Of a DNA stretch of 64,000 nucleotides, positions 12,712-23,849 are shown in pieces (positions within the stretch are counted from its first letter, which is position 1; every line of letters begins with the position of its first letter). The stretch covers positions 28,491,001-28,555,000 of the forward strand of contig OY540813.1 in NCBI GenBank assembly GCA_961205875.1, given 5' to 3'. Both the position numbers and the translations under genes were made by a program. The notes beneath the pieces were generated by a model, which saw only the letters and a program-made list of their open reading frames with translations, made no database searches and had not been told where the DNA came from. The DNA is from Sialis fuliginosa (lineage: Eukaryota > Arthropoda > Insecta > Megaloptera > Sialidae).

Positions 12712-12826
12712 CACAGATACATCTTTTTTTTAAGTTATCAATTATATTTTTCAGAATGAAGGTCTGCCTTAATTCAATTATCATATAGCTTAAACTAATT
12801 CTATGGTCTTAATATTTTTAACAGTA

Positions 12827-13954
12827 ATGTCCGGTATCATAAAGGACCTAACAAATTTGTTAATAGCAAGCACTTTCAACTGACAAGGGGAAGCAACAGC
12901 ACAGTTAATGAGAATTTCAATGAGCTTGTGGTATATCAAACTAGAGCAAAAATAAAAAGACACGTGTCCAATAATTTGATCTCATAGGCCTTAATTACAA
13001 AGATAATTAACTTTGAAAATTTGTGTATTCAATATAACCGTGTATTATGTTCGCTCGAAACACGGCCCTGCGGTCAACGCACTGGCGTCTCGCCTGGAAA
13101 ACTATGGTTCGAATCTCGGTTTTAAGATTTTGATTTTAATTTTTATTTACAATTATTTTTTATTTTTTTGTACACATTACCTCTACCACTTGCGTAAAAA
13201 TCGATAAATTAGACATAAATAAAACATATATTATTATTATAGACAATAGATGTTTGTGGTTTCTTTCAAGTTTGTTTTTTATTAAAACTTTTCAATTTAT
13301 TAATTAAAAACTAATGAGTTGTGTCAATAATAAATTAAATTTACTTTAAAACAAATTAATAATTATGTACTAGCGTATATATCAATATTTTCATGTGAAA
13401 TCATTTTATTTTTTTATTTTCGGGTTTTAATTCTGAAAAAGTAATTTCTGTAATTTACTAGTTAATGAAAATATTTTTATTTGGTTTAATTTGTGTGCAA
13501 ATAATTGAAACAAGATTTTACGACAGCATTATTACACGAACATAATACACGGTTATATTGAATACACAAATTTTCAAAGTTAATTATCTTTGTAATTAAG
13601 GCCTATGAGATCAAATTGTTGGACACGTGTCTTTTTATTTTTGCTCTAGTTTGACATACCACAAGCTCATTGAAATTCTCATTAACCGTGCTGTTGCTTC
13701 CCCTTGTGAGATATCAAACTTATATGACAGTTCTTTTGGAGTTTGTTGATGACTTTGACAAGTTTCGCGCACGCGTTGTAGGTAAATACAAACGGTATTA
13801 AAACAGTGGTGATGTTATGAAAATTATTTTGTACAGTCAAAGATGCCAACTGTGTTACAATTAGTTGAAGTGTCACTGCTCTAAATTCCATAACTAATCC
13901 ATAGATACTAGTACAGAATTAATATTTTGTTAGGTCTTTTATAATACCGGACAT
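12827..13954. mobile_element. Foldback element with ATGTCCGG termini
   Basis: The termini ATGTCCGGTAT and ATACCGGACAT are inverted. The arms continue through CCTAACAAA, CAAGGGGAAGCAACAGCAC, GACACGTGTCC, AGGCCTTAATTACAAAG and CCGTGTATTATGTTCG, meeting a loop of about 430 bases. The loop begins with a tRNA-like segment (13061-13118). A shorter relative lies in an intron at 34942-35170. Confidence 0.8.
13061..13118 (+). other. tRNA-like SINE-head remnant
   Basis: GC-richer than its surroundings. It contains GGTTCGAATCT, which matches the RNA polymerase III B-box in 10 of 11 positions. About 35 bases upstream lies GCGGTCAACGCACTGG, resembling an A-box region, and the segment begins GGCCCTGCGG. 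I could not fold a convincing functional tRNA, so this is called a SINE head or tRNA fossil. Confidence 0.45.
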
Positions 13955-14665
13955 AAGTCACATTAAAATCTGTTTAGTTATATAGAATAAAATCAGTATT
14001 GATTGATAAGAAATCCGGATATTTTTAATAATTTATTTTAAGCACCTATAAGTAGTATGTTACTAATGTTACTATATTAAGTAATATATTGGATAATTAC
14101 GCAATGTATGGTACTTAACTAGATCTAAAGTCCATGTTGGTGACAAAATACTGAATATATACATTATTGTACATATTATATACGAGTATGCCTACGTAAT
14201 AAATGCATATATACTAAAACGCTATTAGTGAATTTTACAATACGTATCTGAAGGATAAAAATTAGTAACTTGATGTTCCTGTTCCCAGTATATCTTTGAA
14301 ACAACTGTTAAATTTGTCACATAAGAAGCTTTGAAGAGAGGTCAAAGGTGTTTAACGGTCTACCCATACACGATTGTCCAGAAATTATCATTGTATGTAA
14401 CTGTTTGTTGAAACCAAAACTGCATTATTATTTTTATGTAAACTTGAATTTTTCAGTTATAAAGTCATGTGTCACAGTTTTAGAATTAGAATAACCTTAT
14501 CTTCAAGTAATCCGTACACTGAGAAAAAGGATTAGTGTTTTCGAAAATATTTATTATTAACAAATTCAATAAACGTTATCGATTATATATTTGGTAACAA
14601 CGCAATGATATAGTTTATTTATTAACAGTAACTAAATATCGTGTTCATCATTAGCAACTATAGGT
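13955..14665. other. No gene recognised
   Basis: AT-rich spacer with no supported feature. Confidence 0.5.
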
Positions 14666-14931
14666 ACAGGATGATTCAGCACTGTCGTGCCAAACTTAAA
14701 CAGTGGATATCGATACCACTTATTAATACTAAACCCTGTATCAAATTTCATAACTGCAGCACAATCGGTTCTCCAGATATTAAATAAAAACTAATTTTGA
14801 GTAAAATCTTTGGATGGCCGTAGCCCCGTCATGGAAAATTTCCGGACACATGTTCATATGATGTTTTTTCCTTAAAATATTTTTCTTAATATACTGTTCA
14901 AGTTTGGCACGACAGCACTAAATCATCTTGT
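14666..14931. mobile_element. TIR MITE, ACAGG..TTGT type (family P)
   Basis: Left ACAGGATGATTCAGCAC and right GTGCT-type inverse ending AAATCATCTTGT; inner CGTGCCAAACTTAAACAG is matched by CTGTTCAAGTTTGGCACG. Related copies lie near 38145-38404 and 38940-39210, sharing GGACACATGTT and TAGCCCC. Non-coding. Confidence 0.75.
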
Positions 14932-16032
14932 ATATTGTTAACTATAAAACGAAATCTAGTTATCTATAAATAATCTATATTATTTTTAGTGTATTGTTCT
15001 GTTTGACTTTTACATATGGCAAAACTGTAATATACATATGTATACTTCCATACAAGCTTCCGTGGTAATTTTGAAATACTTACTTCTTGGCTTCTGGGTC
15101 AAAAGACACGGATCACACATACACATTAATAATCTTTAATTTTCGTTGAACACATTTATAGCTGATTCAGATTAGCGTTAGAATCAATATTTTAGCTCTT
15201 ATTAAATCATTTTTAATTTCTGAATCTAAACTATTTCTTGCGGCTGTTATTTTCAGCCAATAACATATTATCTATTTCTATTAAGAATTTTTTTTCGGAA
15301 ATGGACATTTTTTATAAATAGATTTTAATTTTAACGAATGAAAATATTTGTTCATTCAATTTTGAACTATCGCAATTTTTATCTAAAATTAAATTTTTTA
15401 CAATTTGATAAATTAATTATCGACTATCATCTGCAATGGGAGACTAACTAAATTGGAGCCCTTAGTCGTGAACTGATTTCAGGGCTCTATACCCCTTAGT
15501 TTCCGGATAGTTTATTAATTTCTCTCAATATTTGAACTGCTGTTCTACTGCGCTAGAAATTAAGTTGACTTCTATCTAATCTTTATAAATGCTTATTAAA
15601 TAACTTTTATATGCAGTTAAAATTTTACGATGAAAGTAAAAAAACAAATAATACAATTAAAAATTATTTGGAAAACGAAATTTTTTTAAATTCTATAAGA
15701 TGAGCTTCCACCTGCTTACTTTCGACATTTTGATCTATGCTAAAGAAATCAGAGTATATAGACATATGTATATTACATGTATTTATAAAAATATCAATGA
15801 TACGTGTGATGAGCTCACGGTCTGTAATAAGTAAGGCACGTGTAATGCACTGTATACCGCGACATACAAATTTCAGTTTCGCTACAAGCTGGTTATTGAG
15901 ATCGTGTCGGCTGTGGACATGATACTTGCTACATATTTATACAATCACGTGTGTGTGTTGCTAAATTAATGAACGAAATACAAAGCGGGAAAGCATCACG
16001 GTCTGTAGATTAACTTCAGGGATGTTATACAT
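14932..16032. other. No gene recognised
   Basis: A stretch near 15780-16010 is less AT-rich than its surroundings, but I find no domain, splice pattern or RNA gene in it. Confidence 0.5.
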
Positions 16033-16395
16033 TCATACAAATACATAGTTTAATTTATTAATAATGCGAAAGTGTGTCTGTCTATTTGTTACTTTTCCAC
16101 GGCTAAACCGCTGAACCGATCTTGATAAAATTTGGCAGGGAGATAGTTTGCATCTTGAGGAAAGATATAGGTTATTGTGTACCCCGAAAAATGTAATCGA
16201 TAAAAAAATAGGTGTGACATTTGTACGCACGAAGGTTATATTTTTTGGCGTAGACATCTAGCGTGCAAATGCGAAATTAAAAACCTGTTTTATCAATTAA
16301 CATACAGAAATCTGTATTATTTATCTAACCTAACTTTATGGTGTTGTTTTCACTAACCTAAATTCCACGCGAACGAAGTCGCGGATAACAGCTAG
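16033..16395 (+). mobile_element. Helitron family A copy
   Basis: Starts TCATACAAATACATAG, followed by GCGAAAGTGTGTCTGTC and GCTGAACCGATCTTG. Ends with the hairpin-like CCACGCGAACGAAGTCGCGG and AACAGCTAG before T. TC..CTAG ends with a GC hairpin about 10 bases inside are diagnostic of Helitrons. Non-autonomous. Confidence 0.8.
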
Positions 16396-17072
16396 TTAAT
16401 CATAAATTATTTAAAAAATTCTAATATAAAAGTAACAATGGACGTAGTTTTATGTTATTAGTTTCAGCACAGTTTCTACTATGGACGTAGTTTTTTTTTG
16501 GTTTCCGTAGAAAACTAGGAAACCTTATAGTTTCACCATGTCCGTCCTCAAAAATTTTAACCCGATTAAGATGAAATTTGGTATACGGACGAAGACTGAT
16601 AACACAAAAACAGAAATGATAAGAATTTAGAAAAAAAAATGTTTTTGGACCTCCTTTCCATAAACTGAAAAGTGAACTCGCATATTTTTTTTCACTTACT
16701 CCATTGAGTGGGGTGTCATTAGATAGGTCTCTTAAAAAGAAACAAAAAATGTTAAATGATCTTTTGATTTTAACTTTTCAGTCACGATATATTTACATTT
16801 AAATGTCGTAATCAGAGCGTCCCCTCCCCCTTCTGCTTTCTAAACTATCGATGCAAAAAATCTAAAAAAAATTCCAGAATGTAGCTTTTAGTTAGTACTT
16901 TCAATGAAAATTATAACGAACATTGTAGCTAGAATAGTTCATAAAAAAAATTGAAATAATTCTTGTTTATAAATCGTAATGACTATACGGTAACCTATCA
17001 TGTGCGTGCCCAACACGCACTTGGCCGTTTTATTTAATGAATATTTTTAACATTTCTATTTTATATGAAATA
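16396..17072. other. No gene recognised
   Basis: Contains repeat-like wording (GGACCTCCTTTCCATAAACTG) related to part of the foldback at 24514-25962. No ORF of note. Confidence 0.45.
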
Positions 17073-17650
17073 CTAGCAGCCGAGATACTCCGACGCGGCA
17101 CTTGTTCTTCAATTCGCGCGATATTAATAATATTTTACTGTATATAACCTATTTAATGTTATTTCCTAAGCTAAAAGACCAAATTGAATGCTGTAAAGGG
17201 CAAATTATATCTACATTAAGTATTTATGACGATGAAATCATTTATTCGATAAGGTTTTGCAGGTCATAAGTCCACGTAAACAGAACCCAAACATTTTAAA
17301 TTTTCTTTGTAACATAAAAAGCAGTTTAGATATAAAAGTTAGGTAGATAGTATCGCGGACTTTATTTTAGATCTTTTAATTATACACAATTCTTTTCTAC
17401 AATATTTTGTTCAATATTTAACGGTTTAGGCAGTGTATTGCAAAAGACTGCGCTGGCGGCAAACTTTTTTCCGACTTGATTTGCTATTATCGTCACTGCT
17501 TATTCCTCATGTTACCTAACGTAATAAAGTATATCCTATAACCTGACCAGAGAACATATCTATAAATTAAAAAAAAAAAACACGTAAATCGGATATGTTA
17601 TAAGCGCACTAATGGACAGACAGACAGACGTTGAACTTTATATAACATAT
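17073..17650 (-). mobile_element. Helitron family C, copy 3
   Basis: Read on -, it starts near 17650 with TATAAAGTTCAACGTC, matching 48388 and 45866. It continues through ATCCGATTTACGTG and GTTACGTTAGGTAACAT, and ends GCTGCTAG at 17076-17073. The 3' hairpin differs from the other family-C copies, so the end may be rearranged. Confidence 0.65.
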
Positions 17651-17722
17651 AGATATTAATAAAAAAATCATTAGTTAGTTTATATATACACCTCCTCCAA
17701 CTTCTTTCCTCTGGGTTATAAG

Positions 17723-17999
17723 TAGAGATTGGAAAAATAGTTTTTCAACTATTGCGTAAAAATGCATTTATTGTAATTTTTATTACATATCTCCACCGTT
17801 TTCAGAAAACTGGTTTGATTGAACACAATTTGAAATCAACTATTTGCAACTACCTTTCCAACTGTTTTTAAACTATTTGCGACACTTTTTACTGCTTCGT
17901 TTGCACTAATTATTATTAAATCGTAAAAAAACTATTTTCCGAAAAAAAATTCAACTAGTACTATTTCATTGAAAATAACAACTATTTTTCCAATCTCTA
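17723..17999. mobile_element. MITE with 8-bp target duplication
   Basis: Ends TAGAGATTGGAAAAATAG and CTATTTTTCCAATCTCTA are inverted, flanked by the perfect 8-bp duplication GTTATAAG (17715-17722 and 18000-18007). The duplication length fits hAT elements. 277 bases, no ORF. Confidence 0.88.
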
Positions 18000-18007
18000 G
18001 TTATAAG

Positions 18008-20546
18008 TCAGTTGTAATGCAATAAAGAAAATATTGATAACGTTCTTTTAACTTTTAATAACTTACTTTAAAAATTGAATTTCTATCCAACATCGCATAT
18101 TTAGGTTTACCAATTTAATAAACTTTTTAAATTCTCAAAAAGTTTTTTTTTTAATTGCACTTTGTGCATCCCTGTACAGGTGTAATGATGTTGGTTATAA
18201 TCTAGTATGCAGCGGTCAAGTCCAGGCCCGTTCTGGACACTGGACACGCGGCTATTGTGTATAAGTTCAAGAAACTATCCACAACAGTTAACCAGTGCTT
18301 TAACTAGTCTACATGTAAAATTGATTGTACGTTTACTTAGCAATGATTTCTTTATAAAAAAAAAACATTAATATATTTATACTTTTTTATGAAAATATAA
18401 ATAAATTTTAATTTTGAGATTTATTTAAGTTCATAACCTAACAAAACTTTATGTTTTTTAAAAACAAACATAAAATTATATTAGTTGTATTTTTTAATCA
18501 TTCTTTTTAAAATTTTCTTATAATAATTTTTCTGATGTTAACTAAGAATAACTTAAATTAAAAAAATATCTGGGGAACCACGGGACTTTCTTATACGTAA
18601 TCCTAACGTGATTCTTATTTTATTAAAACATTTCTGACAAACTAATAAGATAGAATAAAATGAATAATATAGATAATATTATTCTCTATATTATAAAACA
18701 AATGATTTTTTTTGAACGTAATAATTGAAAACGGATGTTTACTCTTGTCAATTTTTGAATTTTCGAATTATTTTTGAAATAAGAAAAAAATGTTTTAGAT
18801 AAAAAATGTCGAGTATGTTTTATTTATAATTTATTCCCCATACATTTTTTTCCAGCATTTATGATTTAGCCATTATAATTACTAAGATTCACCCACACTG
18901 TTCACTCTCAGTATTATGTATAAGAAAGTCCCATGGTACCTATGGTAAACACGCACACTGTTCAATCTCTGTAATACATGTAAGAAAGTCTCATGACACT
19001 CATGGCAGATATTCCTTATCTGTTATGAACCATTATAATTATAATAAATTTTTTTTTAATTTGTTTTTTCGAAAAAATGAATAGAACATAAATTATAGAT
19101 ATTGATATTACCTACAATTTTTAACTTGACCTATTTCGTACTGTTTCGAAAAATTCTAAAATCGACGTAGGTAAACATCCGTATCCGGTTGAAAGATCGT
19201 TTTCAAAAATAGAACGTTTTCTTCTTAGACAAAAATTAATCTTAAATATAAAATTTTATCCTTCTACGATTTGTCGTGTTTGACTTACAGCGCTTACAGA
19301 CCGACAGACAGACACACAGATATCATGGTGAAAATAGTCAGAATGGATTCAGGGAAGGTCAAAATGGATAATTCCATCAAAATCCGGATTTCGAAAAAAA
19401 TCGGCTTCACTATACTTACTATACTTACTTTCATATACATATGTGTATAAGAAAGTAAAAATGTGTTCAATTTAAAAAAAATCCCTTCGTACTTTGCGAA
19501 CAACCTAATAAATTACACAAATTAGACTAAATAAACCAGTTTTCATCTACTCAATCCACATAACGGGTAAAATTTGTATATTTAATTGCCGTATAAGAGC
19601 GGTAAATTTAACAACGAAATTTCTAAATAACCAAACAAAATCAATAACGCATAGAGGTAACTGAACCCGTCAGTGAATTCCGTTCTAGTGCAAGTAATCA
19701 ATTATTATTAAACTGAATTATTAATAACTCAGCCGAAATAAAATTGTATTTTAATTTCCTTATTTACGCTTTCTGTTTCTTTCTTTAAAGAAACTCGATT
19801 TTATTATTTAGTATTTATAATTGTAAATTAATATCTACATCAGTTGCCTCGCAAGGAGGGGGATATCTGGGGAGAAATCGAGGGTGTCACCCTCATCCGA
19901 AAAAAATAGTAAGTTTTATTTATTTATAGAAAATGCTCATATCTATAATTTATGTTCTGTTCATTTTTCCCTCCATTTTTTTAGGAAATAATCGATTTTC
20001 TTTATTTATTTTTTTTTCGAATTATTTTTTAAACGGTACGTTTTAGAAGAAAATGTTTTAGATACAAGTTAAAGTGAATATTATTATCTATAATTTATGC
20101 TCTATTATTTTTTTGTGTCTATAATTTTTTTTATATAAAATAATAATTTTAGTTTTAATTTTAATAATATGTACGAATAATCTATTTATCTATGAAAGTA
20201 AATGTATTCTTACAACTGTCAATTAAATAGATGTATAGAAATAATAATATTTCATAACGTGTTGAACTGTTGAAATCAAAACAAAGAAGAAGTCATTGAC
20301 AAAACAACATTTTTTTTAAACAGGAAAATTATTATAACGATTTATAATAAAAACGTTTGAAATAAAATAATATAATAGAATTATAATATATCTCAAACAT
20401 TAACAAAAACAACAATTAATATAATGTATTTTATATTCAATTTCTTAACAGAAATTGTTAACTAAAGTAATTTCTTCTGTATTGTGATTTATAAAAAATT
20501 CTTGGGCCGACCAGGGCAGTTTATTTTAATCTTCATGTTATTTTTA
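18008..20546. other. Repeat-rich, no gene recognised
   Basis: Holds a two-copy tandem repeat at 18895-19012 (units near 60 bases, sharing CACACTGTTCA and TAAGAAAGTC). The same block recurs in inverted form at 18571-18600 (GGGACTTTCTTATAC). A short stretch of ACAGACAGACA near 19300 suggests a retroelement tail. No protein gene is supported. Confidence 0.5.
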
Positions 20547-21295
20547 CTTCCATGTTCTGAAAGAAATGGAAGTATTGTAATACCATCGAAAAATCGTGTC
20601 CGAGAAAATGACAAATTCTGATTGTACTAACTTCAAAACGTAAAGAAAAGTTAATTTCCGCATGGCGGCTGTGCGTGTGTCTGTGTGTCAGGATGTAGAT
20701 TTTTTTTAGTTCACGATAACTACCGTAAAAATGCACCGATCTGAATTATTTTTGGGAAAAATGTTTGTCTCAGTGAGTACTCCAGACCTATTGATTTGGG
20801 TGCTAATCGGATTAGAGGTTTTGGAAATATTCGAAATTTTGTAACTTTTTTCGTCTAAAAAGTGAACATTGCGAGTATTATCTCACTAATTTTGATAAGA
20901 TTTGGTACATTTGCAGTTCAATTGAATCTAAGGGACATTTATTATTTGTACATGTCTAAACAGCCATTAAAGGGGTGAAAAACACACTTAAAATTTGAAT
21001 TTTAAATACTAATCAATACGTCATTAATTCATGTTGCCTTGGAAACAAATGCAACTAAATTCAGATTGTCAAATTAATTGTTCTACGAATGTGAAATATG
21101 TTTTTGACATTATATATTTATATACAAATGGCAATAATAGCTACAACCGTCGTAAGTATATATGTTTTTTATGTATTACGAAATTTATATTCATAGTAGT
21201 AGATTATATTAATAAAATATTTTTCAAAAAATTTATATTTAAAAATTATTTAAAAAGATAGAAAGAACATGGAAGTCATGTATGGTTCTCCATAC
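20547..21295 (+). repeat. Repeat family D, copy 2
   Basis: Matches 2138-3060 without the hAT insertion, then continues through CATGTTGCCTTGGAAACAAA to ACATGGAAGTCATG and GGTTCTCCAT. The inverse of that last part is seen at 50200-50225 and 50935-50965. A GTGTGTCTGTGTGTC run lies at about 20670. Confidence 0.7.
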
Positions 21296-21371
21296 CGATA
21301 TTTTAAATCTTCATCAAGCTCTTTTACTTCCTTTGGCACCCCCTACCTCCGTAGTCCGTCACTGTTTTAAA

Positions 21372-21417
21372 GTGTGTGGTAATCTTATGTACTTAAGTAC
21401 ATAAGATTACCACACAC
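21372..21417. repeat. Perfect 46-bp palindrome
   Basis: The half-site GTGTGTGGTAATCTTATGTA is mirrored exactly about the central CTTAAG, with no unpaired base. It stops abruptly on both sides. It is not flanked by recognised element ends. Confidence 0.95.
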
Positions 21418-21871
21418 GTTATAAAATTTGTATAGGGCATATTAAGTACTAAATATAAGTGGCGTTCTTTAAGTTAAATAACACTCTTCAAATATTATCT
21501 CTAATGTATGTAAGAGATCCGTAATCCGTACATATAAAAGACATATGGTAAATTCAGAATCATTTACGTTCACATATAAAATACAATTCTAGTTTTTCTG
21601 GTAATAAATTATACGTATTAAATCTGTCGTGAAATCGATATACAATATCGTGAGACGTTATTATTACACATTTTACAAATTTAGATGTCATAAATTTAAT
21701 AGATATTACATAAATAGAATTTATTTGTTGATCAGTTATTTATGTACAGTTATAAGTGTAAAAATAAAAAAATAATGTATATTCACTTATAAGCATTGTC
21801 TCTAAAACTAAAACTAAAAATAAACTCAAATGGTATATTTTTTATTAATATTTAAACAATCTGATTTAAAA

Positions 21872-22426
21872 CAGGGGGTTTATTACAGTTCTCGAGCGAA
21901 TTTACTCACTTCTCGCATTTTCATGTCACGTGAATTTAGTCACCCTATTACGGATCTCTCGAGTGAAAATGTGAAGTAACTAGGCACTTCCGGTATAGGA
22001 ATCTCACATTTTCACGAAAGTTGACGCCATTTTAATTTGATTTTGTTATTGTGAAAAGAATATTGTTAATGAAAATGAACGTGACGGAAGGACAAAAAAA
22101 ATACTACTGAAATATATAAAAAAAATGAAGATTTTGCACGAGAAAAATTGCGGTATAATGGTGGAAATAAAAAAAAATTATTCATTGTACAAATTCACAT
22201 ATATCAATAACTTTTATTCTTTAATCAACAAAAATGGCCTGATATTTATTTTTTAATGGCATATGACGCTCACGAGCATGCGCACAACGGTTCTCGACAC
22301 AGAGTTTCGTGTCGAGTAAACTCACGCGGATAATCTCGTCTTTTCGCATAGTGAGATTCACCGTAATAGAGTGAGTTACTCACTTTCGTAATTTTCACTC
22401 GATTCGAGAACTGTAATAAGCCCTCA
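21872..22426. mobile_element. TIR MITE
   Basis: Left GGGTTTATTACAGTTCTCGA and right TCGAGAACTGTAATAAGCCC are inverted. Several CTCAC/GTGAG and TTTTCAC words repeat inside. No ORF. Confidence 0.75.
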
Positions 22427-22718
22427 GAACTCCAGTTAAAATAATATTTTTATACGCATCGATTGCATAATTCCGCTAATAGTATTTGTACTTTTAATTG
22501 AAAAAAAGGTGAGATTCCGAAAAATACACACAAATTCCCAATACTCATTAAATTCCCATGAATTTTTAAAAGGACTCTAATTTTTAAATTTTTAATGATA
22601 TCAATAAATAAATCAATGCTGTAACGAAAACTGAAACATACTGTACTATAAATATTATATTCCCATGCAATCCCACAAACTTTTCTATTCAATCTTTTCA
22701 AAAGAAGAAAAATTGCAG

Positions 22719-23046
22719 TACCCGGGAAAAAATTTTAAATCTGAAGTGATCAAATCAGATCTTGATAGATCTGCATTTTGAGACAAAATCATATTTGTTC
22801 ACTGGTTTTTGATCTATGGAGAGCTGCAAAGATCTATAACGATTTACACAGATCGTTGTATTTTATGAATTTTCAACGTTTCTATCTCTATCACAATCTA
22901 CAACGATCTTTAGAGATCTTTGTAGATCGTTGTAGATCCTTATAGGTCATTGTAGATCTTTGCATGTCTTCACAGATTTTGTCTTAAAATACAGATGTAT
23001 CAATATCTGATTTGATCACTTCTGTTCTAAAATTTTATCCCGGGTA
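22719..23046. mobile_element. TIR MITE with GATC-rich core
   Basis: Termini TACCCGGGA.AAAATTTTA and the inverse ending TAAAATTTTATCCCGGGTA enclose arms with GAAGTGATCAAATCAGAT. Between about 22830 and 22970 the core repeats AGATC-centred units (AGATCTTTGTAGATCGTTG and variants) roughly every 15 bases. Possible TA target duplication. Confidence 0.75.
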
Positions 23047-23849
23047 ATCAATTAGAACGTTTATGTATAACTTAACCAAATATTTTGAAGACTAACATTT
23101 TAAATTATACGAATTTTTTTTATATTAAGTATGAAGTTTTTCACTCATTAAAATTGGTCAAATGTTTTTTGTACTTGTATCACTAGATCTAATCGAGATC
23201 TATAATTTGAGACCAAATCCGCGTGGTAGCAGCCCTAAATACCGAGATATACTGTTTGTAAATTTACGCTAGCGCACAAATTGATCTCATCGCGTTACAT
23301 CAAGTTTCTGAAATGCCCACCCAGTATCTGGCGTAAAACACTAGACGTTATTCACGTCAAAATTGTTTGGTCCTTCGAAGCTGGGATCGAACATTCTAAA
23401 TAATCGCTTCTCACTGAGGTCTACAAAAGAACAGTATTTAAATGAAAATTAATAGCATTTGTTACAAAACTCAACGACTATACCGTTATTGTAATTTAAA
23501 TGTTTTCAAGAACAGAGTCGCGAGAATCAACACTGACTTTTTTACATGATGTGGCACTAACTTTGTTGTGCATGTAATTGATACATAGCCTGCTGTAATG
23601 ACTGTTGTGGGTTACAATTAAATGTATTGCATTTTGTTTGTAGAAGCTGTTATTATGTACCAAACAAATGGTTTGCTCACAATTATAGATTGTAATAATG
23701 TGTGTGTAATTATTTCAGTTGGTATAATGAAATGCAATTAGGTTTTGTTTCTTTTTATTTGCCGCTGAGTTTAAAATTACATTTATTGTATAGAAAATTG
23801 TAAATAGTTGTGTATCAAGCTGTTTAAATCTGTAATTATACTGTAAACC
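23047..23849. other. No gene recognised
   Basis: The part from 23215 to 23400 is of more mixed base composition. It contains GCTGGGATCGAAC, which reads as a B-box-like word on -, but I see no partner A-box and no fold. Confidence 0.45.

Noticed and set aside
23380-23400. B-box-like word GCTGGGATCGAAC on -
   Set aside because: No A-box at the right distance and no cloverleaf could be formed.
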